64,000 nt of DNA from Chroococcidiopsidaceae cyanobacterium YX2bin18 (GTDB lineage: Bacteria; Cyanobacteriota; Cyanobacteriia; Cyanobacteriales; Chroococcidiopsidaceae): assembly GCA_030446505.1 (NCBI GenBank), contig JAUJND010000015.1, positions 1 to 64,000 on the forward strand. Direction: 5' to 3'. Made by a program: the position numbers and the translations under genes. The notes beneath the pieces are model-generated. The model searched no databases, was not told the origin of the DNA, and was given only the letters and a program-made list of their open reading frames with translations. Of this stretch, positions 55,849-64,000 are shown one piece after another (positions within the stretch are counted from its first letter, which is position 1; every line of letters begins with the position of its first letter).

Positions 55849-56169
55849 ATGACTAATGAGCCTAAGCCAGTGCTTCCAGAAGATCCATCTGAAGCTGAAC
55901 CCGGAAGAGGTGCTCCAGGGGATGACCATGTTGGAGTTCAAATGGCACAAGATCCAACGCTAATCAATGCCCCGGATGCCATAATTCCCTCTAATGCTCC
56001 TACAGAAATGAGCGTACACCAAGTTGAAGCTTTTGAAGAGCAAGAACAAGAGGAAGGTGAAGGTTTTACTACTACAGATGGCTTTGTCATCGATGAAGCT
56101 GGCTTGCTTAACAACTTTGCAGTTGAGCCGCCAATGTATTATGAAGGCGAAGAGCCACCAGTAAGCTAA
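55849..56169 (+). CDS. Acidic disordered hypothetical protein
   Basis: The 106-residue protein is rich in Glu, Pro and Asp and almost certainly disordered (PEDPSEAEPGRGAPGDDHVG; EEQEQEEGEGF), with a short conserved-looking end TTTDGFVIDEAGLLNNFAVE and PPMYYEGEE. ATG 55849 follows AGAGGATAAATCC, a good ribosome-binding site. The hairpin after the stop supports a real transcript. I recognise no family. Confidence 0.6.
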   Translation: MTNEPKPVLPEDPSEAEPGRGAPGDDHVGVQMAQDPTLINAPDAIIPSNAPTEMSVHQVEAFEEQEQEEGEGFTTTDGFVIDEAGLLNNFAVEPPMYYEGEEPPVS

Positions 56170-56175
56170 TTTATT

Positions 56176-56210
56176 GCTGGGAGTACTTAATTATTGAATT
56201 GGCTCCCAGC
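56176..56210. terminator. Stem-loop between convergent genes
   Basis: The 8-bp stem GCTGGGAG / CTCCCAGC with a 19-nt loop lies between two convergent genes, 7 bp after one stop and 20 bp before the other. AT-rich sequence on both sides fits a bidirectional terminator. Confidence 0.65.
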
Positions 56211-56229
56211 ATATTTAAACCTTTTAAAA

Positions 56230-57471
56230 TTAAGCCTTAAATACAATCGCAGGATCAACGCGCGTAACTTTTTGAATTGCAAAAATTGCTGAACTAACGC
56301 ACATCAAAATCGTGACCCCAAAAACTGCGATCGCAGTTACTGGTGTAATCAAAATCATAATTCCTTGAGTCGCAAACGTCCAAGCTCCTACGCCAAAGCA
56401 TAAAGCCATACCAGGGATATAGCCTATAATTGACATCCACAGCGCCTGCTCTACAATCACACCGTAAAGAACCCAATCAGACGCACCCATTGCTTTGAGC
56501 GTGCCAAACTCCTTTATGTGATCAGCTACAGAGGAGTAGAGGATTTGAGCAACAATGATTACCCCAACAATTACGCCCACCCCTGCTCCTAAACCTAAAA
56601 GGAATCCAATTCCCGTTCGTCCTTGCCAAAAGGCTTGGGTTTTTTTAGTAAGTTCGGTACGAGTATAAGCACGGGTAGTTGGTAGAGCAGCTTCTAACTT
56701 CTGTTTAAGTAACTGTAAATCCTCGTCAGGCTTTGCTCTTATTAAGACATAAGTTATTAAGTCAGATGCGGCTAACTTCTTTGGTGCAGCATTAGAAGTT
56801 TGGCTTTGATTTAGATAAGTGTTAGTACACTGTAAGTCTGTCGATCCTGATTGTAATTTGCAAGATAAATTAGCAGTTTGACCAGAATTTGCGTAAGCGT
56901 TGGCACTCTCCAAAGAAGTAAACATAAAAGGATTTGAAGCAATTGAGCGGTTTCCTTTGGTTAAGCCGACTAACTTTGCTGGTAAGGAACTAACTTCAGC
57001 TACATCACCTATCCGGCTTACATTCAGAGAATTTGAGTTAGTTGCATCAACCATTACCGTATAAGGCTGCTCTAGCGCTCTCAAACTCCCTTGGGTAATA
57101 TTTATCGGTGCAAACAATTGCCCTTTAAGATCAAATCCGATGACTCGCACTGGAGCAATTTCACCTAAGCGGTGTCGCCACACACCTCCTCTCACAATTA
57201 GCGCTTCTGCTCGCGCCACGCCCGGAACTTGTTGAGCTTGGATCAGGTTTGTTAAAGGAATCGGCAACGTCAAATCAACGTGTACCAGGCTCTCTGAAGC
57301 CACCCAGATGTCCGCCTCAGAGTTTTTAATTAACTGAGTACTAGAGCGAGTAAACCCATTAAAAATCCCACTCTGAATTGTAACCAGGCTAACGGCAAAC
57401 ATAATCCCCGCTTGAGCTACAAGAAACCGAGGAATGTCTTCAAGCAGGTTTTTACGAGCAAGTGAAACCAT
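56230..57471 (-). CDS. DevC/MacB-like ABC transporter permease
   Basis: The 413-residue protein has an N-terminal helix (FLVAQAGIMFAVSLVTIQSG), a large periplasmic part (about 45-285) and three C-terminal helices (GFLLGLGAGVGVIVGVIIV; SIIGYIPGMALCFGVGAW; AIAVFGVTILMCVSSAIFAI), the FtsX/MacB-type layout. EFGTLKAMGAS is the typical loop. DevC works with DevA (ATPase) and DevB (fusion protein) to export glycolipids or other compounds, but neither partner gene is in the window. The C-terminal RVDPAIVFKA is the usual family end. Confidence 0.85.
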   Translation of the reverse strand: MVSLARKNLLEDIPRFLVAQAGIMFAVSLVTIQSGIFNGFTRSSTQLIKNSEADIWVASESLVHVDLTLPIPLTNLIQAQQVPGVARAEALIVRGGVWRHRLGEIAPVRVIGFDLKGQLFAPINITQGSLRALEQPYTVMVDATNSNSLNVSRIGDVAEVSSLPAKLVGLTKGNRSIASNPFMFTSLESANAYANSGQTANLSCKLQSGSTDLQCTNTYLNQSQTSNAAPKKLAASDLITYVLIRAKPDEDLQLLKQKLEAALPTTRAYTRTELTKKTQAFWQGRTGIGFLLGLGAGVGVIVGVIIVAQILYSSVADHIKEFGTLKAMGASDWVLYGVIVEQALWMSIIGYIPGMALCFGVGAWTFATQGIMILITPVTAIAVFGVTILMCVSSAIFAIQKVTRVDPAIVFKA

Positions 57472-57702
57472 AGAAAAAACTTGGATATAAGTGAATGCTC
57501 ATAAGCAATTAATCTACCTAAGAGAAATCTTCAGGCAGGGTTTGTTAATTTAAGTTTATTCCGTGTGCCTCGTATACCTGATGGTTAAACAACTGAAAAT
57601 CTAGTTCACACTCCTTAAAAGCCTGATCAGGTTGATTTAACTAAAGGATGTAAGCTAAGCATTGAATTGCCAACAATTAAAAAAAGCCTGTAAGACATAG
57701 CA

Positions 57703-58317
57703 ATGGCTCCTTCCAGACCCTATCAACCGCTACTTTTACGATTGCTGCATGGACTGAACAGTATCTTTGTTATTGGGGCTATTATTACTGGGTTCTGGAC
57801 ATACGATACCTACGATGGGCGGTGGGGGCGACTTCCCCTACCTCAATTCAAGGAGATCGAAAGCATCCATGGCACCTTCGGATTATATGCCCTGCTGTTG
57901 CTACCTATATTTGCTCTATACGCTTTTCGCCGCGGACAAAGGAGATTGATTCAGCCTGATACCCTGGCAAAGCTGACCCAGGTTGGCAAGCCGATATGGT
58001 GGTACACGCTCCACCGGATCACCAACACAGTCATGCTCTTAGCACTAACCTTTGCCGTTTTCTCAGGAAAAATGATGAGTGAAAAATGGTTACCACAAGG
58101 GGAATTTGATCACACTTGGTACTATCTTCACCTCATTGCTTGGGCAGTGATGATTCTCTGCATTTCAGTTCATTTACTAATGAGTGCTAGGGTAGGCGGA
58201 GTTTCTTTACTCTTGTCGATACTAGATTTAAAGTTTCGTCCTCAAGATAGCCCTGCTCTTTGGTCTGGACATATACGCAACTGGCTGAGTCAGCGCTTCA
58301 AAGGAACTCCTAAATGA
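57703..58317 (+). CDS. Cytochrome b-type membrane protein
   Basis: The 204-residue protein has four hydrophobic helices with haem-ligand-type histidines in LLRLLHGLNSIFVIGAIITG, ESIHGTFGLYALLLLP, WWYTLHRITNTVMLLALTF and YLHLIAWAVMILCISVHLLM. This is the di-haem cytochrome b561/hydrogenase-b pattern, seen in many cyanobacterial proteins of unknown partner. It ends in a basic tail. The start codon of a small membrane protein overlaps its stop, so the two are translated together. Confidence 0.85.
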   Translation: MAPSRPYQPLLLRLLHGLNSIFVIGAIITGFWTYDTYDGRWGRLPLPQFKEIESIHGTFGLYALLLLPIFALYAFRRGQRRLIQPDTLAKLTQVGKPIWWYTLHRITNTVMLLALTFAVFSGKMMSEKWLPQGEFDHTWYYLHLIAWAVMILCISVHLLMSARVGGVSLLLSILDLKFRPQDSPALWSGHIRNWLSQRFKGTPK

Positions 58318-58490
58318 AGCAAAATTTAGCCCTTACTATCATTGAAATTATTGTTTTTATCAGCATCATCGCTGCCTGGATAATTCCGCTCTTACCGAAG
58401 TTAGAACCTGAGCCAAATACAGGTTCTCTAATTTTGAGCGCTCCAGGCGCAGTATGGTTAATACCTGTTGCCGCTAAACAGAATTCCTAA
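58314..58490 (+). CDS. Small membrane protein overlapping the cytochrome b gene
   Basis: The ATG at 58314 shares four bases with the cytochrome stop (ATGA), a classic coupling signal. The frame gives 58 residues, with one membrane helix LTIIEIIVFISIIAAWIIPL and a short Pro-rich and hydrophobic tail. It is too short for standard gene lists. The tight overlap with a cytochrome b protein suggests a small subunit or assembly factor, which is an inference. Confidence 0.65.
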   Translation: MKQNLALTIIEIIVFISIIAAWIIPLLPKLEPEPNTGSLILSAPGAVWLIPVAAKQNS

Positions 58491-58535
58491 ATCAGCTAGG
58501 CTTTTATAACTTTGTTACCAAAACTAGATGCAATT

Positions 58536-60154
58536 CTAACTAGCAATCCTTTCTGAAACTGCCGAACTAAAAACTTCAGCAACACTAGTCACCTCACGAT
58601 GAGCTTTAAATTTGGCTACTCCTACTAGATATTCAGTTAATTGTCCTTCAATTTCTTGGCGGACAATTTGGCGATAGTCGATGAAGTGTTCAATTAAGGC
58701 ACAATTGCTGAGATAAGGGACAAATACAGCTGGATTATGCCGCATGATTGAAAACAACTGCTGCCAGAACTGAAAGCGGGTACTACGCTTGATTCCCTGT
58801 CGCCAGAAAATAGTTAATACGGCGCGGAGTTCAATTAATTCCAGCATCCGAAACGGGACTTTGTGAGGCGCTGGCTTCATGCCCATAAAGTGGCGATATA
58901 CCCGTGATAGGTAGCGGCTAGGTTCATATAGTTCCCAAAAGCAGCTAATATATTCACGCGCTAGTTCTTCTGGAGGTCTAGTGGGAATAAAATTAGTCAG
59001 CGTCATTTGATGTCCAGAGGTTTCCTTGCTGTCCTCCAGTAAACGACCTTCCTTTTGGAGTCGCTTTGATAAGGCTGTGTTGGGCAATGCCTGCAACAGA
59101 CCAAACATTGCTTTCGGGATAGACGTAGCTTCTACAAACTGGATAATGCGATCGCCTGCTCCTGGTTTTTCCCCATCGAAGCCCAGGATAAACCCAGCCA
59201 TCACACTTAAGCCCGCTTGATTAATTTTCTGCACAGATTCTTCCAGCGAATTGCGCGTATTCTGGAATTTTTGAGTTAGTGCTAGGCTCTCTGTGTCTGG
59301 TGTCTCAATGCCCAAAAACACAGCCCCAAAGTTTGCCTTAATCATTAGATCAAGCAACTCTTCATCCTGTGCCAAATCTATCGAAGCTTCAGTTGATAGG
59401 CGGAAGGGATATTTGTGTTCTGCCATCCAGGGACCAAGTTCACGTAGTAACAGCTTGACATTACGCTTATTACCAATGAAATTGTCATCTACCATAAATA
59501 CGGAGCGCCGCCAGCCGAGATCGTATAAAGCTTGCAACTCTGCTATTAACTGTGCGGGTGTTTTGGTACGTGGCTTCCGCCCATAAAGAACAATAATGTC
59601 GCAGAATTCACACTGGAACGGGCAACCCCGCGAGAACTGCACTGACATCTCATTAATAGATTTTAGATCCAGCAGATCAAATCTAGGAATAGGTGTGGAA
59701 CTGACATCGGGCTTTTCGCCTCCAGCCGTAAATATGCCTGAAGTTTCACCCCGCTCCAAAGCCTCAACAAACATTGGCAGAGTAATTTCACCCTCATCCA
59801 AAATCAGAAAGTCTACACCTGCTTCCTGCGCTGACTGCGGAACGGACGTGACATAGGGACCACCCGCCGCCACTAATTTGCCGCGCCGCTTCGACTCACG
59901 GATTAAGTGCAACATATCCGGCTTCTGGACAATCATGCCGGAAATAATTACTAAATCTGCCCACGCCCAATCAGCTTCGGTTTCAAACTTCACATTCCGG
60001 TCAACTAAGCGAAACTCCCAAGTTTGGGGCAGAATAGCAGCGACAGTAATCAGTCCCAAAGGGGGAAGCGAAACCTTGCGTCCAATAAGTTCTAGCGCTT
60101 TATCAAAAGACCAGAACGATTTGGGAAAAGGGGGTATAGGAGCAAAACTCGCAT
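58536..60154 (-). pseudogene. B12-binding radical SAM protein (DUF4070 type), start region frameshifted
   Basis: The protein has about 539 residues. The cobalamin-binding half contains LPPLGLITVAAILP, FRLVDRNVKFE and GGPYVTSVPQSA. The radical SAM core has CPFQCEFC (three cluster cysteines), VDDNFIGNK, FGAVFLGIETP and AGFILGFDGE, and a DUF4070-like C-terminus follows. The true start appears to be ATG 60154 with MRVLLLYPLFP. A missing C in a CCC run at 60123-60125 moves this out of frame with KSFWSFDKALELIG. Relatives include hopanoid C-2 methylases (HpnP). Which substrate this one acts on cannot be told. Confidence 0.85.
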
Positions 60155-60496
60155 TCGTCAATCCTCACACTAATTAGATTAGAAAGGCTTTCAATAAACT
60201 GAAAACATTTTTCTATACGCGAGAGCAGTCTAGGGTTGAATATTTTTATTTGCTTGAACTTGGCTGATTAAAAAATTAACCCTGCTTCACCCAAATCCTA
60301 CCGCAGAATTAATTAAATTTTAAGCTAGCCTGTATTCAACAATACAAATATATTCTCTAATAAACCTATCCCAAGATTGTAGGCAAATAAATCTACTTAA
60401 TAAGTGTTGGCATTGATGGAAATGCCGCTGCTCAACCAGAGTATTGTAGCCAAATGGTAAGCAGCGACACATGATTACTAAACGTCAACAAAAAGT
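60155..60496. other. Intergenic, no gene seen
   Basis: This AT-rich 342-bp spacer separates two minus-strand genes. No open frame or terminator with a T-run stands out. It should contain the promoter for the radical SAM gene. Confidence 0.4.
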
Positions 60497-61901
60497 TTAT
60501 TTGACAACATTTAAACTTGATTCATTAACGGTGAGATTAACAGGTAATGATTGACGCAGGCGATCGCCATAAAAATCTAGCGCATTACCGCTCAACAACA
60601 TCCCTAAATACTCTCGGTCATAACCGCCATCAGCTACATCTTTGACACAGTTATGCAGTACGCCATCCCAGTGACCGTAATCGCCAGAGAAGCAAGCCAA
60701 GCGCTTACCTGTTTCACCCATAGCTACAGGAAGATAAGCAGGACCCGGATCATCTGATTCAAACGAAGTAAAGATTTGACCACGTTCAAAGTAGTCCATT
60801 GGATCGCGGTGGCGTAGATCGTAATGCTCATACAAGCTTGCGTCATTAATCTGACTTGGATCGTGTTGAGCATTCCACATCAAATCAAACAAATTCTTCG
60901 CTTGACTAATCAAGTTGAAATTGTTGCTTGTCCCTCTTTCTTGGATCATCAACTTGGTGAATTCCATCAAAGAAGGGCGATATGGGTGCTTGGGGTCAAA
61001 GTCGCGGATACGTTTTTCCCAATGCTCATGGAATGCGTGTGCTAAATCAGGAACCCAACCACAACCACCTTCTAAAAAGCCAACCCGCAGTGTGGGGAAT
61101 TGCTCAAAGGCTCCATCAAACACCATCCGCGCTAAAGCCAACTGTTGCTGATTACGCTGCACGAAGATATGCGTAAGGACAAAGGTTTCGGTGTAATCAG
61201 AAATGCCACCCACCATATAAGAACCTGGCCTGCCGTGAATGCCCAGTCCAATATTTAAATCTACGGCAGCTTGTAAAATCGGTCGAAAGTCAGGATGACT
61301 AATTGTCTTACAGCTACGGATATCAGGAAAAGCATCAGGCGCTTTCGGATGCGGAATTGGCATATTTGGGGCAACTGCGACACCAATCATCCCAAGTTCA
61401 TTAACGCAACGGTGCATCTCGGCAACAGCCGCAGCTACGTCTTGGAGAGGTAATACGCCAATCGGTTTGAGGCGGTTATCATATCCGCGACAGTCATCAG
61501 CCATGTAGCTGTTGTAGGCATCGACACAAAGCGATCGCCAGATCCTTGTCCAACAGGCTAGAAAAGATCAAGTTAAGCGTGCCGTAAATCACATGGACAT
61601 CAACGCCTTCTTGATCCATGTGTTGAATCCGCTGGCGATTGAACATTGCGCCCAAAGTTGTATCAGGATGCAAATTGCGAAAACCACCTTTCCCTAACCC
61701 TTGCGGCTGCGGAAACATCCGCATAAAGTCGTTTTTACCTGTTGCCGGATTAAAGTCTACGATCCGCGCTCTTTGATCGCCTAAAGCATCAATCACTAAA
61801 CCAATGCGATCACGGTACTCCGGTTCTATATATTCCCGCATTACCAACGGGTTTTCTAGCTTGTGAGCATCGGCATCAATGACTGGTAAACCTTGATACA
61901 T
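60497..61901 (-). pseudogene. Amidohydrolase (TIM-barrel, family 2), frameshifted
   Basis: The gene reads as about 467 residues in two frames. The first has VIDADAHKLENP (metal-binding Asp-x-His), DFNPATGKNDFMRMF and GVDVHVIYGTLNLIF. It should continue LDKDLAIALCRAYNSYMADD but one extra base at about 61521 breaks it. The second frame gives GVLPLQDVAAAVAEMHR, LGIHGRPGSYM (His), FLEGGCGWVPDLAHAFHEHW (Glu, His) and FSGDYGHWDG (Asp). This is the amidohydrolase 2 / 2-amino-3-carboxymuconate-decarboxylase-like family of hydrolases and decarboxylases. The reaction is unknown. Confidence 0.85.
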
Positions 61902-62004
61902 GAATTATCCTTACTGTTAATAGTTGGCAAACATTTAAAACTATCAGTTTTTCTTGAGTAAGTTACATCAAGCTGACGCTGATTAATAATGGCTACAAAG
62001 AGCG

Positions 62005-62324
62005 TTAAACGGTTTTGGGCTTAAAATAGTTCCAGAGTTGGCGTAAACCAAACCATCTCTCGAACGACCACTGCATTGATGTAGGGATAGTAATCCAAAC
62101 TGGATACTTGACGAAAGCGGGTTGATTTTTCTCGAATAATATATGCCCGCCAATAGCAAAAACTTGGGTTAACACTAAACAAACGAGTGTCAACCGCCAA
62201 TTGTAAGGTAAGAAGACAACCGCGGCGATCGCCAGCAAATTCGTTAAGTGGTGCAGAAATTGGTTAATCGGATTTTGATGGCTGGCAGCAAAAAGTAGGC
62301 TTTTGCCTCTTGAAAATAGCTCAA
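62005..62324 (-). pseudogene. Mpo1-like (DUF962) membrane protein, frameshifted
   Basis: From TTG 62324 the text LSYFQEAKAYF should continue with FAASHQNPINQFLHHLTNLL, but one T is missing in the T-run at 62291-62295. The open part LAIAAVVFLPYNWRLTLVCL, HILFEKNQPAFVKYPVWITI, WFGLRQLWNYF is typical of DUF962, related to yeast Mpo1, a dioxygenase of 2-hydroxy fatty acids. The HxxxP and HH residues are in the restored part. It may be linked to the fatty-acid hydroxylase-type gene upstream. Confidence 0.75.
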
Positions 62325-62547
62325 ACTTAATTCTCCTAGACTCACACCAAAATAGGAAAAATTGTAGCGTTGCAGGAACAATAGCACTACAACTCCTTAA
62401 TATGCGGCAAAAACTAAAAAGTTTTTACGTTGCTTTAGTCCAGTTAAGAAAGTGGCAAGTTATAAGTGGCAAAAATCTTACTCTCCCCTATAACCTCGAC
62501 ACCTCTGCCCTTCTGCATCTAAGCAGATAAATTAGCTGCGGGATAGT

Positions 62548-63051
62548 TTACCACCACCGGAGTTGCCAACGACCCCGTTCTGGTTGACTCAGTTCTTGTT
62601 CTGTCAGCCAGTCCACAGCCTTATAAGTTCCAAATACATGATCCCACCAGTCTACAGCTAGACCAAAGTTGTGATGCCACATTCCGTATTTATGATGGAC
62701 ATAATGAACAGGCATCTTCATCCAGAAGCACTTGGTTGGATTTTCGTGCTGTAGCTGATGAGCATAAGCTGAAAAAGCAGCAAAAAATAATGCTCCTAGG
62801 AACCAACCAATACCAGCTGCCCAAGAGTAGAAAAACATGATCACCATTACCACAAAGCTACCCCTAACATAGTCCCGAAATTCCCACACCACTCCCTGTC
62901 CTTCATTGCGGCGGTGATGATCTCGGTGACGTTCACCAATTCGAGGCGAGACGTGCATCAAGCGATGTAGCCAATACTCAACTAAACTTGCCAAGACAAA
63001 CGCTAAGACAAAACAGACGCTTCCTAAAGCAAGCTTTGCTAATGGGGTCAT
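62548..63051 (-). CDS. Fatty-acid hydroxylase / sterol desaturase superfamily protein
   Basis: The 167-residue membrane protein has the histidine clusters of the di-iron family: HRLMHVSPRIGERHRDHHRR and HYVHHKYGMWHHNFG, with a final WWDHVFGTY. The length is that of the short bacterial/carotenoid-hydroxylase-like group. It oxidises an acyl or isoprenoid chain at the membrane, but the substrate is not known. The frame is intact. It precedes the Mpo1-like gene on the same strand, separated by about 220 bp. Confidence 0.87.
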   Translation of the reverse strand: MTPLAKLALGSVCFVLAFVLASLVEYWLHRLMHVSPRIGERHRDHHRRNEGQGVVWEFRDYVRGSFVVMVIMFFYSWAAGIGWFLGALFFAAFSAYAHQLQHENPTKCFWMKMPVHYVHHKYGMWHHNFGLAVDWWDHVFGTYKAVDWLTEQELSQPERGRWQLRWW

Positions 63052-63287
63052 AAATTCTTATTCCTCACACATCTGTACAGACTAACCCATGTGAATACTT
63101 TGATATCGTTTCACGACTAATGATGTAGCATTTTTTTACTCGGCGGTAGTCAGGTGTAGATGTAATCACCTTGACTTGTTGAAGTTTGTCGAGTGCAATT
63201 CTCCATCTAAGCGATCGCCTTACCAAACCACTTGTCATTATAATAAATAAGCTCTTACACTTTATGGGACATTTTCCTGAATTTTTT

Positions 63288-64000
63288 ATTTCTGCTGCTG
63301 AATAGAGCAACTATGTAAATGTAACAAAAGATATGGCAATGCAATCAGATTAACAATAACTGCACGCCATTTACTCCAAGAAAACACTGATCTTAGATTA
63401 GGATATTCTCTCCAGAATCGCTCAATAACATATACTATTTCGTCCCCTACTGCTGTTACGTCCACTATTTTGGAGTAATATAAATAACTTCGCCTTGAGT
63501 GAGGATTACTTCACATTTATAACGGAGTACGTCTTGGAACTTCGGAAATGATTGAAAGCAGGGTATAGCTGACTAAACCAACAATGCAACTTTAAGCCAG
63601 AGAGCAAATGAATATAGATTAAAAACGGATATAAGTTATATGTTTGAGATGCTGGAAAAAATACTAATTTTTAGTGCCATGGGTGCATTAATGTGCCGTC
63701 TGCTAAGTTATAAAATTATATTTTTGACAGGAAATCTCCCTAAATTAATGTCGTTTTCATGAGCCTTATTGTTACGCAAAATTTCTGCATATTCAGTGAA
63801 TGGCATAGCTTGCATATCAACTCCAATTGCTAGATTTTTCTACCTGCGTTTGTTCTGCTTGTACTTATCACTTCCATAATTTCGGAAGAGAAACTCTTGA
63901 TTACCAAACTTTTCACAGAGATATTGTAAGTTGCAGTCACCTTTATTCTTTAGTAAACCTGTAATGATGACTGGTAGTCCGTTGATTTGATATTCTTCAA
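63288..64000 (-). pseudogene. Cupin-like JmjC-domain protein, decayed, runs off the right edge
   Basis: Reading the minus strand from 64000, the text EEYQINGLPVIITGLLKNKG, CEKFGNQEFLFRNYGSDKY, MPFTEYAEILRNNKAHE is the start of a cupin-like (JmjC-type) oxygenase. An in-frame TAG near 63838 and several frame changes follow (LADGTLMHPWH, YSQLYPAF-like, EVILTQGEVIYITP, DEIVYVIERFWREYPNLRS). The end is at TAA 63288. At least four lesions are required, so the gene is dead. The family usually hydroxylates proteins or other substrates with 2-oxoglutarate and iron. Confidence 0.7.

Noticed and set aside
63065-63310. 81-codon minus-strand frame at the right end
   Set aside because: It overlaps the end of the decayed JmjC-like gene in another frame and has no recognisable feature.

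Overview
The window is cyanobacterial. The palindrome GCGATCGC (HIP1) recurs throughout, and several proteins belong to cyanobacterial or plastid families: Ycf23/DUF561, a CCB1-like cytochrome b6f maturation protein, Nat-type amino-acid uptake and FO synthase CofG. The overall picture (RTX protein, chain-like repeat proteins, IS982 and IS5 elements, toxin-antitoxin remnants, long spacers) fits a large genome of the Nostocales/Chroococcidiopsidales kind. The species cannot be fixed from the sequence.

Layout. 0.4-3.6 kb: PadR regulator, b6f maturation factor, PRC-barrel/lipid kinase. 3.7-7.8 kb: three tandem paralogues with a glycine-zipper membrane segment and amphipathic repeats, bounded by 20-bp direct repeats. 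7.9-13.4 kb: broken cofG, DJ-1/PfpI remnant, three oxidoreductases, MgtC. 13.4-23 kb: leuC, a Pro/Thr repeat protein broken by a repeat deletion, two sugar kinases, a frameshifted malectin protein, Ycf23, a DegT aminotransferase. 24-30.5 kb: frameshifted RTX protein, an IS982 copy with a palindrome inside its transposase, frameshifted HtrA, an M28 peptidase. 32-38 kb: a toxin-antitoxin pair and the natBDCAE operon. 38-42.2 kb: a RiPP/bacteriocin-type locus with a C39 peptidase ABC exporter (decayed), two double-glycine precursor peptides missed by ORF callers, and an HlyD-type fusion protein (decayed). 42.4-49.3 kb: tRNA-Ser(CGA), comEC, a di-iron redox enzyme, a methyltransferase, a rhodanese. 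49.5-51.5 kb: an acyltransferase gene split by an IS5-family element with a readable target duplication. 51.5-54.2 kb: degraded toxin-antitoxin genes, a GFA-domain protein and a P-loop kinase, separated by two good attC-like sites and one half site, which looks like an integron cassette array without an integrase. 54.7-64 kb: SDR, DevC-like permease, a cytochrome b protein with an overlapping small gene, a B12 radical SAM protein, amidohydrolase, Mpo1-like protein, fatty-acid hydroxylase, and a decayed JmjC/cupin-like gene at the right edge.

A strong theme is single-base indels, mostly in short homopolymers. They break otherwise well conserved genes (natE, htrA, the RTX gene, the radical SAM gene, the amidohydrolase) and accumulate in the exporter locus. 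Many could be sequencing or assembly errors. Nonsense codons, IS insertions and N- or C-terminally truncated genes show that real gene decay is also present. The best candidates for something undescribed are the double-glycine peptide locus, the attC-like cassette array and the tandem 18-residue-repeat family.
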